Assembly: GCA_910586975.1 (NCBI GenBank)
Contig: CAJUKX010000001.1
Location: forward strand, 52,666-116,665
Length of the DNA: 64,000 bases
Reading direction: 5' to 3'
From: an uncultured Muribaculaceae bacterium
Lineage (GTDB): Bacteria; Bacteroidota; Bacteroidia; Bacteroidales; Muribaculaceae
Made by a program: the position numbers and the translations under genes. Within the stretch, counting starts at the first letter, position 1. The number at the start of each line of letters is the position of its first letter. This document shows positions 1 through 8,800 of the stretch, in pieces. Below the pieces are notes generated by a model that saw only the letters and a list, made by a program, of their open reading frames with translations, was not told the origin of the DNA and ran no database searches.

Positions 1-136
1 TATAACCGGCATATTCTATGCTTGACGGAATCGTTACAACTTTACTCAATTGATGCTTTTGAATGTTAACCTGTGCAGTCAGGTCTTCATACAAAGTATA
101 TTCTATGCCATTGATTATTTTTACGATTGGAAAGGA
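1..136. repeat. Direct repeat inside the BspA-like gene, copy at the window edge
   Basis: Bases 1-136 repeat bases 883-1018 with 3 mismatches. The offset is 882 bp, exactly 294 codons, so both copies are read in the same frame (residues about 576-621 and 870-915). The encoded segment begins FPIVKIINGIEYTLYE and ends at IPSSIEYAGY. The near-identity suggests recent duplication or gene conversion of an LRR block. Confidence 0.9.
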
Positions 137-2746
137 CACCTCATCAATAGGCTCAATGTTGAAGAAATCTTTCCAACCTACTGCTTTTTTGTAAAGATCT
201 AATGACCCAAATGGAACATACAATGTTGCGTTTTTCTTAACGTCTACATTAAAATTTGAATTTTGTTCACAAACGGGAGGTGTGTTGGCACTTACATAGA
301 TATTACTCAACAATTTGCAGCTTGAGAACATTCCTGAACCAATGTATTCTACATTATCTCCGATATGGAGTTCTCCTAAGCTTTCGTTTCTATCTCCAAA
401 TGGAGGATATGGTAATATAATATTTGCTTTTGCAGACGCACAATTGTAAAATACCTGAGATAAGTTCTTACATTCTGCAAATGCAGCTTGGCCGATCTCA
501 ATTACACCTTCTCCTATCGTTACAGTTTTTAAATTCGGACAACTTGCAAAAGAATCACCATGAATAACCTCTACGTTATCCGGAATAGAGACTGTTTCGA
601 GACCCTCCATTCCTTTGAAGAAATATCCTATTATTTCTTTACAGTTAGGACCGATGATAATGGTTGAAAGATTATCCGAGTTTTGGAATACGTATAATGA
701 CCAAAGTTCTCTATAGCTGTAATTCTCTGCTTCTTTAACTACATCGTAATAGAACTCTTTCAAGTTCGGCATTTCAGCAAATACATTACCTTCAACTTTG
801 GGAGCAGTACATAGAAGATTTATTCTTTCCACCTCTTCATGTCCTTTGAGTGCATTCTTAACAATTCTGTCTACTATGAAAGTATAACCGGCATATTCTA
901 TGCTTGACGGAATCGTTACAACTTTACTCAATTGATGTTTTTGAACGTTAACCTGTGCAGTCAGGTTTTCATACAAAGTATATTCTATGCCATTGATTAT
1001 TTTTACGATTGGAAAGGATTCTGATTTGTCCGATACAGCTCTTACAATGAGTCCGCCCCATTTACCGGTCGAGCTTATAAATCTCGATCCGGTAGAGTGA
1101 CAGTGGAGGCATTCTGCATATTTATCCCCCAATTTATTAGTTCCACTCCAAATATAGGCATTAATATTTCGATTAGTGTATTGTTCATATTCCCAACAAC
1201 CGGCTGCCGGAATAAAAATGGAATTACCATTAGGACCTGTAACTTTGAATCCATTCACATCACCACGAGTCTCATATGTCCATTCGCATTTTTTTGACAA
1301 TTCATTTAGCTCGTCTTTTGAAGGCATACGGTATTCTACACCCATTGATTGCGTACAAATGTCATATTCTGTTCCACGTATATCCTCAATTGTAGGATAT
1401 GCATCAGAAAATGCTGTACTTGAAGGCGCGCCCCATCCATAATTAATTCCGAAATCTTCAGGGCTTGTCGCACCGTAATTACGGTCAGCCCAAAGAACCG
1501 ACAATCCTAAATCTACAAGTTTTACTTGCTGATTTTCCGAGTCTGAAATCGGATTGATTGTTGAAAATTCTTTCCAAACTGCAGCAGTCTTATAATCTTC
1601 CAAAGACACCTGTGGAACATTCAGAGGAATATTATAATTTTCATAAGTATCTTTTTCTTCAACTACAGGAGGAACAGTGGCATAACAATTAATATTATTA
1701 AAGCCTGTACATCCTATGAATGCTCTAAGACCAATAGCTGTTAAGGATTTAGGAAGAGTCAATGTGCCGGTAAAACCTGAACATCCATAGAATGAAGCGA
1801 TATCAATAGATGTTACAGATTCTGGGATTGTCAATGAGCCAGTAAAGCCCTTACAGCTATAGAATGTGGATTTTTCAATAGCTGTCAACGAACTGGGTAG
1901 AGTCAATGAGCCCGTAAAACCAGTACAGTATGAAAATGCATATCCACCGATAGTTGTAACTGAATTTGGGATGGTCAATGCACCAGAGAGGCCGGTACAA
2001 CCCCAAAATGCAGAACGTCCAATAGTAATCAATGAATTAGGGAGAATCAATGAACCAGTGAAGCCAGTACAAGCATAAAATGCTTCATTTCCAATAGATG
2101 TCACTAAATTGGGAATAATTAGCGAACCTGTTAATCCCTTACACCCATAAAATGCTTGTTCACCTATTGAAGTAACCGAATTTGGTATGTTTAACGGACC
2201 GGTTAAACCTCTGCATTCTTGAAAAACCCCACCTTCAATTGAAGTCAAAGAATTGGGAATAGTTAGAGTACCGGTAAAGCCTTTACAAAAATAAAATGCT
2301 CTTTCTCCAATATATGTGACTGAATCAGGTATATTTAACGAACCTGTTAATCCCATGCAATAAAAGAATGCATCTTTTCCAATAGATCTCACTGAATTGG
2401 GAATTGTCAATGGTCCAGTTATATTAGAACAGTTTGTAAATGCAAGATCGCCAATTGAAGTTAATGTATTGGGCAAGACCAAACTCTTACAATCCGGTCT
2501 CATTCCAAAAGCATAATTCTTTATGGATGTGACAACATAATCATTACCCTCATAGGTAACCTTTTCAGGGATTATGATGTCGACTGCAGTTCCGCCTGTC
2601 ACTTCGGCGGTCTTGTCGGCCTCGTTCAAGGCATAGTTTATGCCGTTTTCGCTATAGCGTACAGCGAAAACAGATGGAGCGGCTATCAAAGCCAGAAGGA
2701 TGGCTATAAGCCATCTGCTCCGGATTTTAATTAGTTTTTCTTTCAT
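1..2746 (-). CDS. BspA-like leucine-rich-repeat surface protein, 3' end outside the window
   Basis: An open frame runs from an ATG at 2746 to the left edge, at least 915 residues with no stop. Residues 1-28 form a signal peptide (basic MKEKLIKIRSRW, hydrophobic core, APSVFA). Residues about 50-395 hold a dozen or more repeats of the LRR_5/BspA type, each reading like FTGSLTIPNSVTSIG followed by AFY-C. Residues about 405-575 carry a different module that begins VDLGLSVLWADRNYG, typical of the Fibrobacter-type paralogous domain (TIGR02145-like) common in Bacteroidales surface proteins. A second LRR block follows, and the module joining it is duplicated (see repeat entry). BspA proteins are generally surface adhesins or host-interaction proteins; the ligand here is unknown. 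The C-terminus is missing, so the anchoring mode (T9SS tail, lipoprotein or other) cannot be judged. Confidence 0.85.
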   Translation of the reverse strand, partial: MKEKLIKIRSRWLIAILLALIAAPSVFAVRYSENGINYALNEADKTAEVTGGTAVDIIIPEKVTYEGNDYVVTSIKNYAFGMRPDCKSLVLPNTLTSIGDLAFTNCSNITGPLTIPNSVRSIGKDAFFYCMGLTGSLNIPDSVTYIGERAFYFCKGFTGTLTIPNSLTSIEGGVFQECRGLTGPLNIPNSVTSIGEQAFYGCKGLTGSLIIPNLVTSIGNEAFYACTGFTGSLILPNSLITIGRSAFWGCTGLSGALTIPNSVTTIGGYAFSYCTGFTGSLTLPSSLTAIEKSTFYSCKGFTGSLTIPESVTSIDIASFYGCSGFTGTLTLPKSLTAIGLRAFIGCTGFNNINCYATVPPVVEEKDTYENYNIPLNVPQVSLEDYKTAAVWKEFSTINPISDSENQQVKLVDLGLSVLWADRNYGATSPEDFGINYGWGAPSSTAFSDAYPTIEDIRGTEYDICTQSMGVEYRMPSKDELNELSKKCEWTYETRGDVNGFKVTGPNGNSIFIPAAGCWEYEQYTNRNINAYIWSGTNKLGDKYAECLHCHSTGSRFISSTGKWGGLIVRAVSDKSESFPIVKIINGIEYTLYENLTAQVNVQKHQLSKVVTIPSSIEYAGYTFIVDRIVKNALKGHEEVERINLLCTAPKVEGNVFAEMPNLKEFYYDVVKEAENYSYRELWSLYVFQNSDNLSTIIIGPNCKEIIGYFFKGMEGLETVSIPDNVEVIHGDSFASCPNLKTVTIGEGVIEIGQAAFAECKNLSQVFYNCASAKANIILPYPPFGDRNESLGELHIGDNVEYIGSGMFSSCKLLSNIYVSANTPPVCEQNSNFNVDVKKNATLYVPFGSLDLYKKAVGWKDFFNIEPIDEVSFPIVKIINGIEYTLYEDLTAQVNIQKHQLSKVVTIPSSIEYAGY
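883..1018. repeat. Direct repeat inside the BspA-like gene, internal copy
   Basis: Partner of the repeat at 1-136, in the same reading frame. It marks the start of the second LRR block directly after the VDLGLSVLWA module. Confidence 0.9.
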
Positions 2747-2865
2747 GATTGATGTGATTTTGATTGTGAGTAGGCTGTTTGAGCTACTGAATTTTGATGG
2801 TTTCAGTTTCTTTGTTACATAAAATAATTACCGTGCGGACTCACCTCGTCGGTATCAGATTGGTT

Positions 2866-2909
2866 AAAAAAAAGAAAGCGTGAGAGTCGTACTGTTGCCC
2901 GTTCTCACG
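2866..2909 (-). terminator. Rho-independent-type terminator of the candidate RNA
   Basis: CGTGAGA and TCTCACG pair across a 17-nt loop (2879-2909), followed on the minus strand by GCTTTC and a run of seven T's at about 2866-2872. It separates the candidate RNA from the BspA-like gene that starts at 2746. Confidence 0.65.
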
Positions 2910-3213
2910 TTCTGAGGCCCTGGAATTGCCCATCATTGTAGAACGAGCAAACATGCAGAGACCTCACGCAGAATATGCCAATAGCCCGTATCGGGCACTC
3001 ACGTGCCTGAACGGACAGAATATACATATCCACATAAGACATCTACCGTTTGCTGATTCTTGACAATGATTTTGAAATTTTCCAGGTTTCAGAACGTCAA
3101 GAAAAAGCGTCGAGTAAACGCTATTCATTATGTCGTGGCTCGCCCTCCGGCAAGCCTGTATGTACAAACCCCACCCGCATTGCCCGCGACCGGGCCTCTG
3201 CGATGCGGTCTGA
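2870..3213 (-). ncRNA. Candidate structured non-coding RNA of about 345 nt
   Basis: A consensus Bacteroidetes promoter lies just upstream (3219-3249) and a hairpin with a T-run lies at the end (2866-2909), both on the minus strand. Between them the transcript can fold into many short perfect helices: CCGCAT...ATGCGG enclosing GCCCG-gtcg-CGGGC; GGCTTGCC-ggag-GGCGAGCC (8 pairs with one G-U, 4-nt loop); GCGT...ACGC; TTCTTGAC...GTCAAGAA; GGCA-cgtga-GTGCC; GCCCG-ata-CGGGC. An 85-codon frame (2964-3221) exists but opens upstream of the predicted transcription start and has no protein-like features. I do not recognise the RNA: the conserved RNase P and tmRNA motifs I know are absent. The end coordinates are estimated from the promoter and terminator. 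It could also be a long regulatory leader, but the next gene lies beyond the terminator. Confidence 0.5.
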
Positions 3214-3218
3214 TTCGG

Positions 3219-3249
3219 CAAAAGTAGTAACTATTTTTAAAATTTACAA
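3219..3249 (-). promoter_or_regulatory. Bacteroidetes-type promoter for the candidate RNA
   Basis: On the minus strand a TTG (-33 box, 3247-3249) is followed after exactly 20 bp by TACTTTTG (3219-3226), a full match to TAnnTTTG. Predicted start is about 3213. The nearest downstream feature is the structured region. Confidence 0.7.
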
Positions 3250-3295
3250 TGTTTTATGTGAAAAATTGAGAATTTTTTTTGGTTTATGGTGGTGT

Positions 3296-3564
3296 GCACG
3301 ACCGCAGGGAGGGCATGCACGGTAGGCTGCGCGTTGATAATCGGCATCCGGAGGAAGCCGTTTATATATGTGGGTCGCTTGTATAATCGGCTTTCTGCGA
3401 ATGCCTTAACTTTTTTATACGGTAACCGGGCATGTCCTCCCTACGGTCGTACATACCCGGCTACTAGCTTTCAGGCTTCCTGCGGATGCCATATTCTGGG
3501 GAACGTAAGCCGCTGATTCACCTTATATATCCCCTACTCCTATACCGCATCCTCAGTCGGATGC
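3296..3564. repeat. Palindromic repeat mosaic, locus A (REP/BIME-like)
   Basis: This stretch after the tamL stop holds copies of units that recur at 23647-23912 and 43191-43436. Unit c (CCGGGCATG ... ACCGTAGGGAGGG ... CATACCCGG) is partial at 3296-3322 and complete and inverted at 3426-3460. Unit a (GGCATCCG ... GGAAGCC or GGATGC) is at 3343-3360, inverted at about 3388-3405, again at 3474-3490, and as GCATCC-tcagtc-GGATGC at 3548-3564. The last hairpin lies 20 bp past the tamL stop and may also end its transcript. No coding frame here looks protein-like. Confidence 0.75.
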
Positions 3565-3584
3565 CATATTCTTGGAAGGTCTTT

Positions 3585-5885
3585 TTAGAACGGATAGCCG
3601 ATGGCGAGGTGGAAGGCGAGTGATTTGCCGAATGATTCCATGTTGTAGTATCCTTTTTTGCCTGTATCGTAGGGGGCGTGGATTCCTATACCGAGGTCGG
3701 CTCGGATAACGAGCATCGAGATGTCGAATCTCAGGCCTACGCCTGTACCGGTGGCAAGGTCTTTAAGGAATGATTTTGCCTTGAGCTTACCGCCGGGACG
3801 CGACGGGTCTTCTTTGAGCAACCATACGTTACCTGAATCGAAGAACACGGCTCCGTGGAGCGGACCCATGATGGGAAAACGATACTCAATATTAGCTTCG
3901 AACTTAAAGGTACCGGTCTGATCGAAATAATCGTCGGGGGTATTGGCCGGGGCGCGATACGAACCCGGACCTATGCTGCGCACAGTGAAGGCTCTGACGG
4001 AGTTGGCACCGCCCACATAGAACTGCTCGGCATACGGCACCTCGGCTGAATTGCCGTATGCATGTTCGGCCCCTACGGCCACTCGGCTCACCAGGAAGTG
4101 ATCGCCCCGCAGGCGTCGGTTGTACACCAACTGGCATTGTCCCTTGACAAACTGCGAGAACGGCGTGCCAAACAGTTTTTTCTCGCCTTTCTTGCCACAA
4201 GCCTGATATATGGCCCAGAAAAGGTTGCCGGCTTCCTGCACCGAGAAGTTCCATGTGATGGCATTGTCGCGGTCAAACGCACGGTCGTAGGTGTATGAGT
4301 ACATCAGCTGCGGGATAAACTGATTCTGGAAACTGAGCGCCACTGCCGGATTGGCGGCCATGATTGAGTCGAAATCGGCTGTGGTGTTGATAAGTTTTGT
4401 ATAGGTGAGCTTGAAGGGGGTAAGGGTCTGCGATACGTATCGGCCATAGCGCCAGTCGTAATTGATTGAAGTGTTGAACTGAGCCATTCTGAAGAATTTC
4501 GGGCGATTGAGCAGGTCGGCACTCAGCTGAATGCGGGTCCAGTTGAGGTTCCACTTGCTGCGGGGAATAAACTTCGGTGCCAGCAGGCGCGGAAATGCCA
4601 GCGAGGCATTTATACCCAGTTCGTATGAGTTGAAGAGTCCGCCCTTGGCACGGCGTCCGGTCTGCCACTCGTATGAGCCGGTGAGTGTAACGCCCAGTTG
4701 TTCGCCGCCACCGAATATATTGGTATTGGTAAGACCGAACGAAAGGCCCGGGCCGAGATAGCTGTTTGACTTTGACGATACGTTGGCTTCGATTGATGAT
4801 TGCCAGGGTGCATCGAGCGTGCAGTTTACAAGCACATCGAGCGTGGGATCTACAGCTGTGGTATCGGGATTCACATCTATGCTTATGGCCTTGAATATAC
4901 CCAGGCGCGAGAGCAGAGTCTGTGTATAGTCCATGCTGCGCACCGACAAAGTACGGCCGGGACGGAACAGCAGGCACTCGTTCACAATTTTTTTGCGGAA
5001 ACGCGAGGGCATCATCTGCACAAGTTCCACATTGGGTGCTATGGCGATGGTGTCGGGAGTCTGACGGCCGCGGTAGCGGTTTACCACCATTGTCACCTTA
5101 CCGGTCTTGTAAGAATCGCCGGCAAACTTGGGCATGTTATTTGCGATGTCAAGGCGCAGGGCCACATTTCCGGGATTCTGTATGGAATCGGCAAGATATT
5201 GGATATAATCGGGGCGGAAATAATAATAACCCTTGTTTCGCAGAGAATTGGTAATGCGGTTTCGGACTATCGAAAGAGAATCAACGCTGTAGCGCATACC
5301 TGCCTGCAAGTATGGGTCTTTGCCGGCAATTGAGTCGATGAGGTGTGTGAGCCTTGTGGAGTCGGCCAACAGCTCAACGGTATCAATGGGAAATTCATGT
5401 CCCGGAGCTACCGTATAAAGTATCTTGGCCTTCTTCTTGTTTTTGCCCGGAATAAGTTCATACGTGGCTTTACCGCGGAAATAGCCGTTGTTTTTCAGAG
5501 CCTGTTCTATCATGTGCACACGTACTTCGGGACGCACTTCCGACACCAGTACAGGCTCCTCGACGAGCTTTTCGTACAGCCAATGCTTCAGCCCTTTAGG
5601 CGGATTAGACCAATTGTTATACACCCACAGACCCAGAGGAAATGGATAACGCCACTTCATCAGTTTCCAATAGTTGTTTGGCGCCACATCCACCATGTCG
5701 CCTATGTTGCCTGACACAGCATCAGGTATATGCTTGGTGGTATCGGTGGCATACACATAGTCTATGCCCTTGAGTCCGGTATACAGATGCTCACCTTCGG
5801 GAATCCTGCGGGTGGTCGAACACGAAGCAGCCACAAGCAGGGCCACCAAAGCCATAAAGGAGCTGATTATCTTATTTGTTTTCAT
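3585..5885 (-). CDS. tamL: TamL: lipoprotein TamA/BamA-family outer membrane barrel
   Basis: Omp85-superfamily protein of 766 residues. It pairs with inner-membrane TamB to move lipids or proteins to, or insert them into, the outer membrane. Start chosen at 5885 because it opens a clean lipoprotein signal (MKTNKIISSFMALVALLVAASC, lipobox AASC, Cys22); a start 18 codons upstream would bury this behind a basic stretch. POTRA-like repeats fill the N-terminal half, and the barrel follows with glycine- and aromatic-rich strands; the late segment reads YVGGANSVRAFTVRSIGPG, where Omp85 barrels usually carry the VRGY/F motif. The C-terminus is aromatic (AIGYPF). Bacteroidetes TamA homologues are lipoproteins and are called TamL. 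The start overlaps the end of tamB by 14 nt, so the pair is probably translationally coupled. Confidence 0.85.
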   Translation of the reverse strand: MKTNKIISSFMALVALLVAASCSTTRRIPEGEHLYTGLKGIDYVYATDTTKHIPDAVSGNIGDMVDVAPNNYWKLMKWRYPFPLGLWVYNNWSNPPKGLKHWLYEKLVEEPVLVSEVRPEVRVHMIEQALKNNGYFRGKATYELIPGKNKKKAKILYTVAPGHEFPIDTVELLADSTRLTHLIDSIAGKDPYLQAGMRYSVDSLSIVRNRITNSLRNKGYYYFRPDYIQYLADSIQNPGNVALRLDIANNMPKFAGDSYKTGKVTMVVNRYRGRQTPDTIAIAPNVELVQMMPSRFRKKIVNECLLFRPGRTLSVRSMDYTQTLLSRLGIFKAISIDVNPDTTAVDPTLDVLVNCTLDAPWQSSIEANVSSKSNSYLGPGLSFGLTNTNIFGGGEQLGVTLTGSYEWQTGRRAKGGLFNSYELGINASLAFPRLLAPKFIPRSKWNLNWTRIQLSADLLNRPKFFRMAQFNTSINYDWRYGRYVSQTLTPFKLTYTKLINTTADFDSIMAANPAVALSFQNQFIPQLMYSYTYDRAFDRDNAITWNFSVQEAGNLFWAIYQACGKKGEKKLFGTPFSQFVKGQCQLVYNRRLRGDHFLVSRVAVGAEHAYGNSAEVPYAEQFYVGGANSVRAFTVRSIGPGSYRAPANTPDDYFDQTGTFKFEANIEYRFPIMGPLHGAVFFDSGNVWLLKEDPSRPGGKLKAKSFLKDLATGTGVGLRFDISMLVIRADLGIGIHAPYDTGKKGYYNMESFGKSLAFHLAIGYPF

Positions 5886-8800
5886 CTGAAGCCGTGTTTT
5901 TAGTTGAGTTTTCGTTTTCTTTAGCAGAATCTTGCGCATTGGCCGGAGCTTCTGTTTTTACTGCGCTGCGTTTCTTGGGACGGATGAACAGACCGCGCAG
6001 CGAGGGTGATTTGCGCTTGTATACGAAGCCCACACCGGTGCGGGTGATCTCGCCTTCGAGAATTGATTCGTAGCCTGTATGTCTGAACAGGCGCAAATAC
6101 ATTGTCTGAGCTTTATTGAGGAAGTATTCAAACGAAATATCCTTGATAAGATTTTCGGAGAAGTTCTCGTCGGCATTGGCATCGGTCGAGTAGTTGCCTC
6201 CCACCACAATCTTGAAGCGGTCGTTGAAGAGCGACTTCGACACCTGATAGCTGTAGCTTGTGGTCTGCGAAGTGCTTCCACCCACAGTGCGGTCGTACTG
6301 GTCGACGCCGAATGTGAGGTCCACACCCTTGATTGTGTTGGCGGCCCAGTTGTTGAGCTGAGAGGTGAGGAATGAGTAGACAGCGTTGCCCGACAGATTT
6401 GAGTCGCCGCGTGTGCCCGGACCCGAGTACACGTTGTAGAGCAACATGTTCATGGCCTGGTTGGCGCGCTGCTCGGCACTCATCGACTGCAGCTCGTTGG
6501 CAACTGTGATATCGTCCTCGGTAGTGAGGTCAAACACCACATTCATGTGTTCCAATGTACCGGTTATGCCAAGCAGTACGTTGAAGTTCACCAGACGCGA
6601 ATTCTGGCCGGTCTGTGTCACATTGGCCTTCACCACATCCACAGCGTGTATGTTGAGAGTGGGATTCATCATGTCGCCGTTGAATGCCACGTATGAATTT
6701 GACTCGAAAGAGAAGTTCTTCTCCGACATGAACTGCGGGGTATATCGCACGAAGCCTTTGGGAATGTTGATACGGCCTGTCATGCGCGGCTGTCCGAACG
6801 GAGGCATTGTGAAGTCAACATTGCCTTCGGGCTGCAGACTCACGCGGTTGCGTCCGTTGGTCGACAGGTCAACGTTGATGGTAGAGCCCGACTGTATGGT
6901 GAGCGATGCATCAAGTCGCAGAGCCATGCCTTGCTGTACGATACTGTCGGCACGGGCAACGGCGGCGGTATCAGCGAAGTTCACAAACTTCACCATATCA
7001 TTATCCTTGGTAGCGCTCAGAGCGGTCTCGGCGTTTGTCATCACGTAAGTGAGGTTGGTACCCGAGGCCACCACTACATTTGCCTGAACGTCCATGAAAC
7101 TCATGTCGCCCTTGACCGTGGCGAGCAGGTTGATGTATCCGCGACCATATATGTCGGCTCCGCGTGCCGCACGCTTGGTGTTCACTATCATCATGTTGTT
7201 GGCGGTGAGCTTCAGGTCTACCTTGGGGTCGCTGAAGTTGCTAATATTCACCATACCGTTAACGGCAAGGGGATTTTCATTTACACCTTTTATCTCGAAA
7301 TTGCCGAATTTCACCACATTGTGCTCTACGGGAATCTTCACGTCGTTGAAGGTGTATTCAGTGCCGGTCATGGCTAACTTTACTGCGGTGGAATCGAATT
7401 GCAGCCAGCCGTCGAGCTTGGGCGCCGAGCTTTCGCCAGTCACATCCATAGAGCCATTGAGGGTGCCGCGCAGTGTTGCCATATCGGCGGGAAGGAAAGG
7501 ATTGACCGATTCGAGCGGGAAGTGGATGAGCGACAGATCCATAGCCAGAGGTGATCCGGCGGTAGAATCGTTGAGCGCACCCGTGAGCGAAATAGATTTT
7601 CTGCCGTCGATATTCACATCTGCCTTGGCCCTTACGAGGCCCGAGAGGTCGGTTGAGAGATCTATGTCGGTGCGTATCGACCCAACCCTGCGGCGGTCGT
7701 ACATGAAGTCGTCGAGCGACACATATCCGTTACCGCTGAGGTTCTTGTCGGCATAGTTGACGCGCATGTCGGCCGACAGATTGCCCGAAATTGCCGGAGC
7801 AAAGGGATTGAGCTTGATCCAATCGGCGAGATTTATATCCTTGATGTCTACCACCAGTTCCTCCTGATGGTCCTCGTCGCCATTGACATGGTTGGTATAG
7901 ATGGCCAGCGAAGACTTGTCGGAGTGCATGTGCAGGTTGGCATCGAAGTGCTTGTGTGCGAACGACCATTTCAGATAGTTGTCGTCGTTGATAGTCCAGG
8001 GCATGTAGGCGATGGTAGGCGTTGTGGGCTTGAGCGTAACGGTGAGTACCGAGTCGGCAATGGTAGCCATCATTCCTATATTATAACCTTCTTTGTCCTG
8101 AATGTTGCGCTGGTTCACTTTCAGACCGAGTTTATTGTCTGAAAGGAAACCGTTGAGGTTCACATGAGCCCACTCATCAAAAGTACCCGGACGGTTTTCG
8201 ACACTGCCGTCTAAGGCGAGGTACGGCCCGTGCTGGGCTATATCGAAGTTGATGGTGTCGAGTCTCATCGACGGAGTATGCAGGTCGAGCATCTTGGCCT
8301 GAAGCGATATTACAGAGTCGTTCTCGGCCATTACGTGCAGGTAGTCAAAGCCCGTGCGGCTCTCGGCCAACAGATCGGTGAGCATGTTGTTGCTGCCGGC
8401 GGTGATATCGAGTGTAAAGGGCGGCAGAGCCTTCTGCAACTGCTCCACATCTATCCTCATTTCTGCCATTTCAGACGAAATCACATTAGATGTGCGGGTG
8501 AAGCGCGACATAATGGAGTCGAGCGACGATTCTGACGACAGGAAGGCATACAGATCGCGGTTCTGCATCGATAGATTTGTCACAGAGTCGTTTGCGTTGA
8601 GCGTGGCATCAACGTCATTGAGTTGGGTTGTAGTTATCTTGTTGGTATACGTCAGCGAGTTGAGGTGGAGTTTGGCTCCGATTGAGTTATTGTTTGTATT
8701 ATACGAGGCTGTAGCCGTGAGATTGGCCGTTACAACAGCCACATCGGGAGCGAGATTGATAGCCTGCAGGTCTATGTGCTTGCCGTTAAGGCTTGCGGTC

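Noticed and set aside
2964..3221. 85-codon minus-strand frame over the candidate RNA
   Set aside because: It opens upstream of the predicted transcription start, has no domain, signal or hydrophobic pattern, and crosses the stable helices.
3296..3564. CRISPR array
   Set aside because: Units vary in length, orientation and spacing and are palindromic mosaics; there are no equal spacers or cas genes.
4800..5333. 177-codon frame antisense to tamL
   Set aside because: No signal or domain; lies entirely in the well-supported tamL gene.
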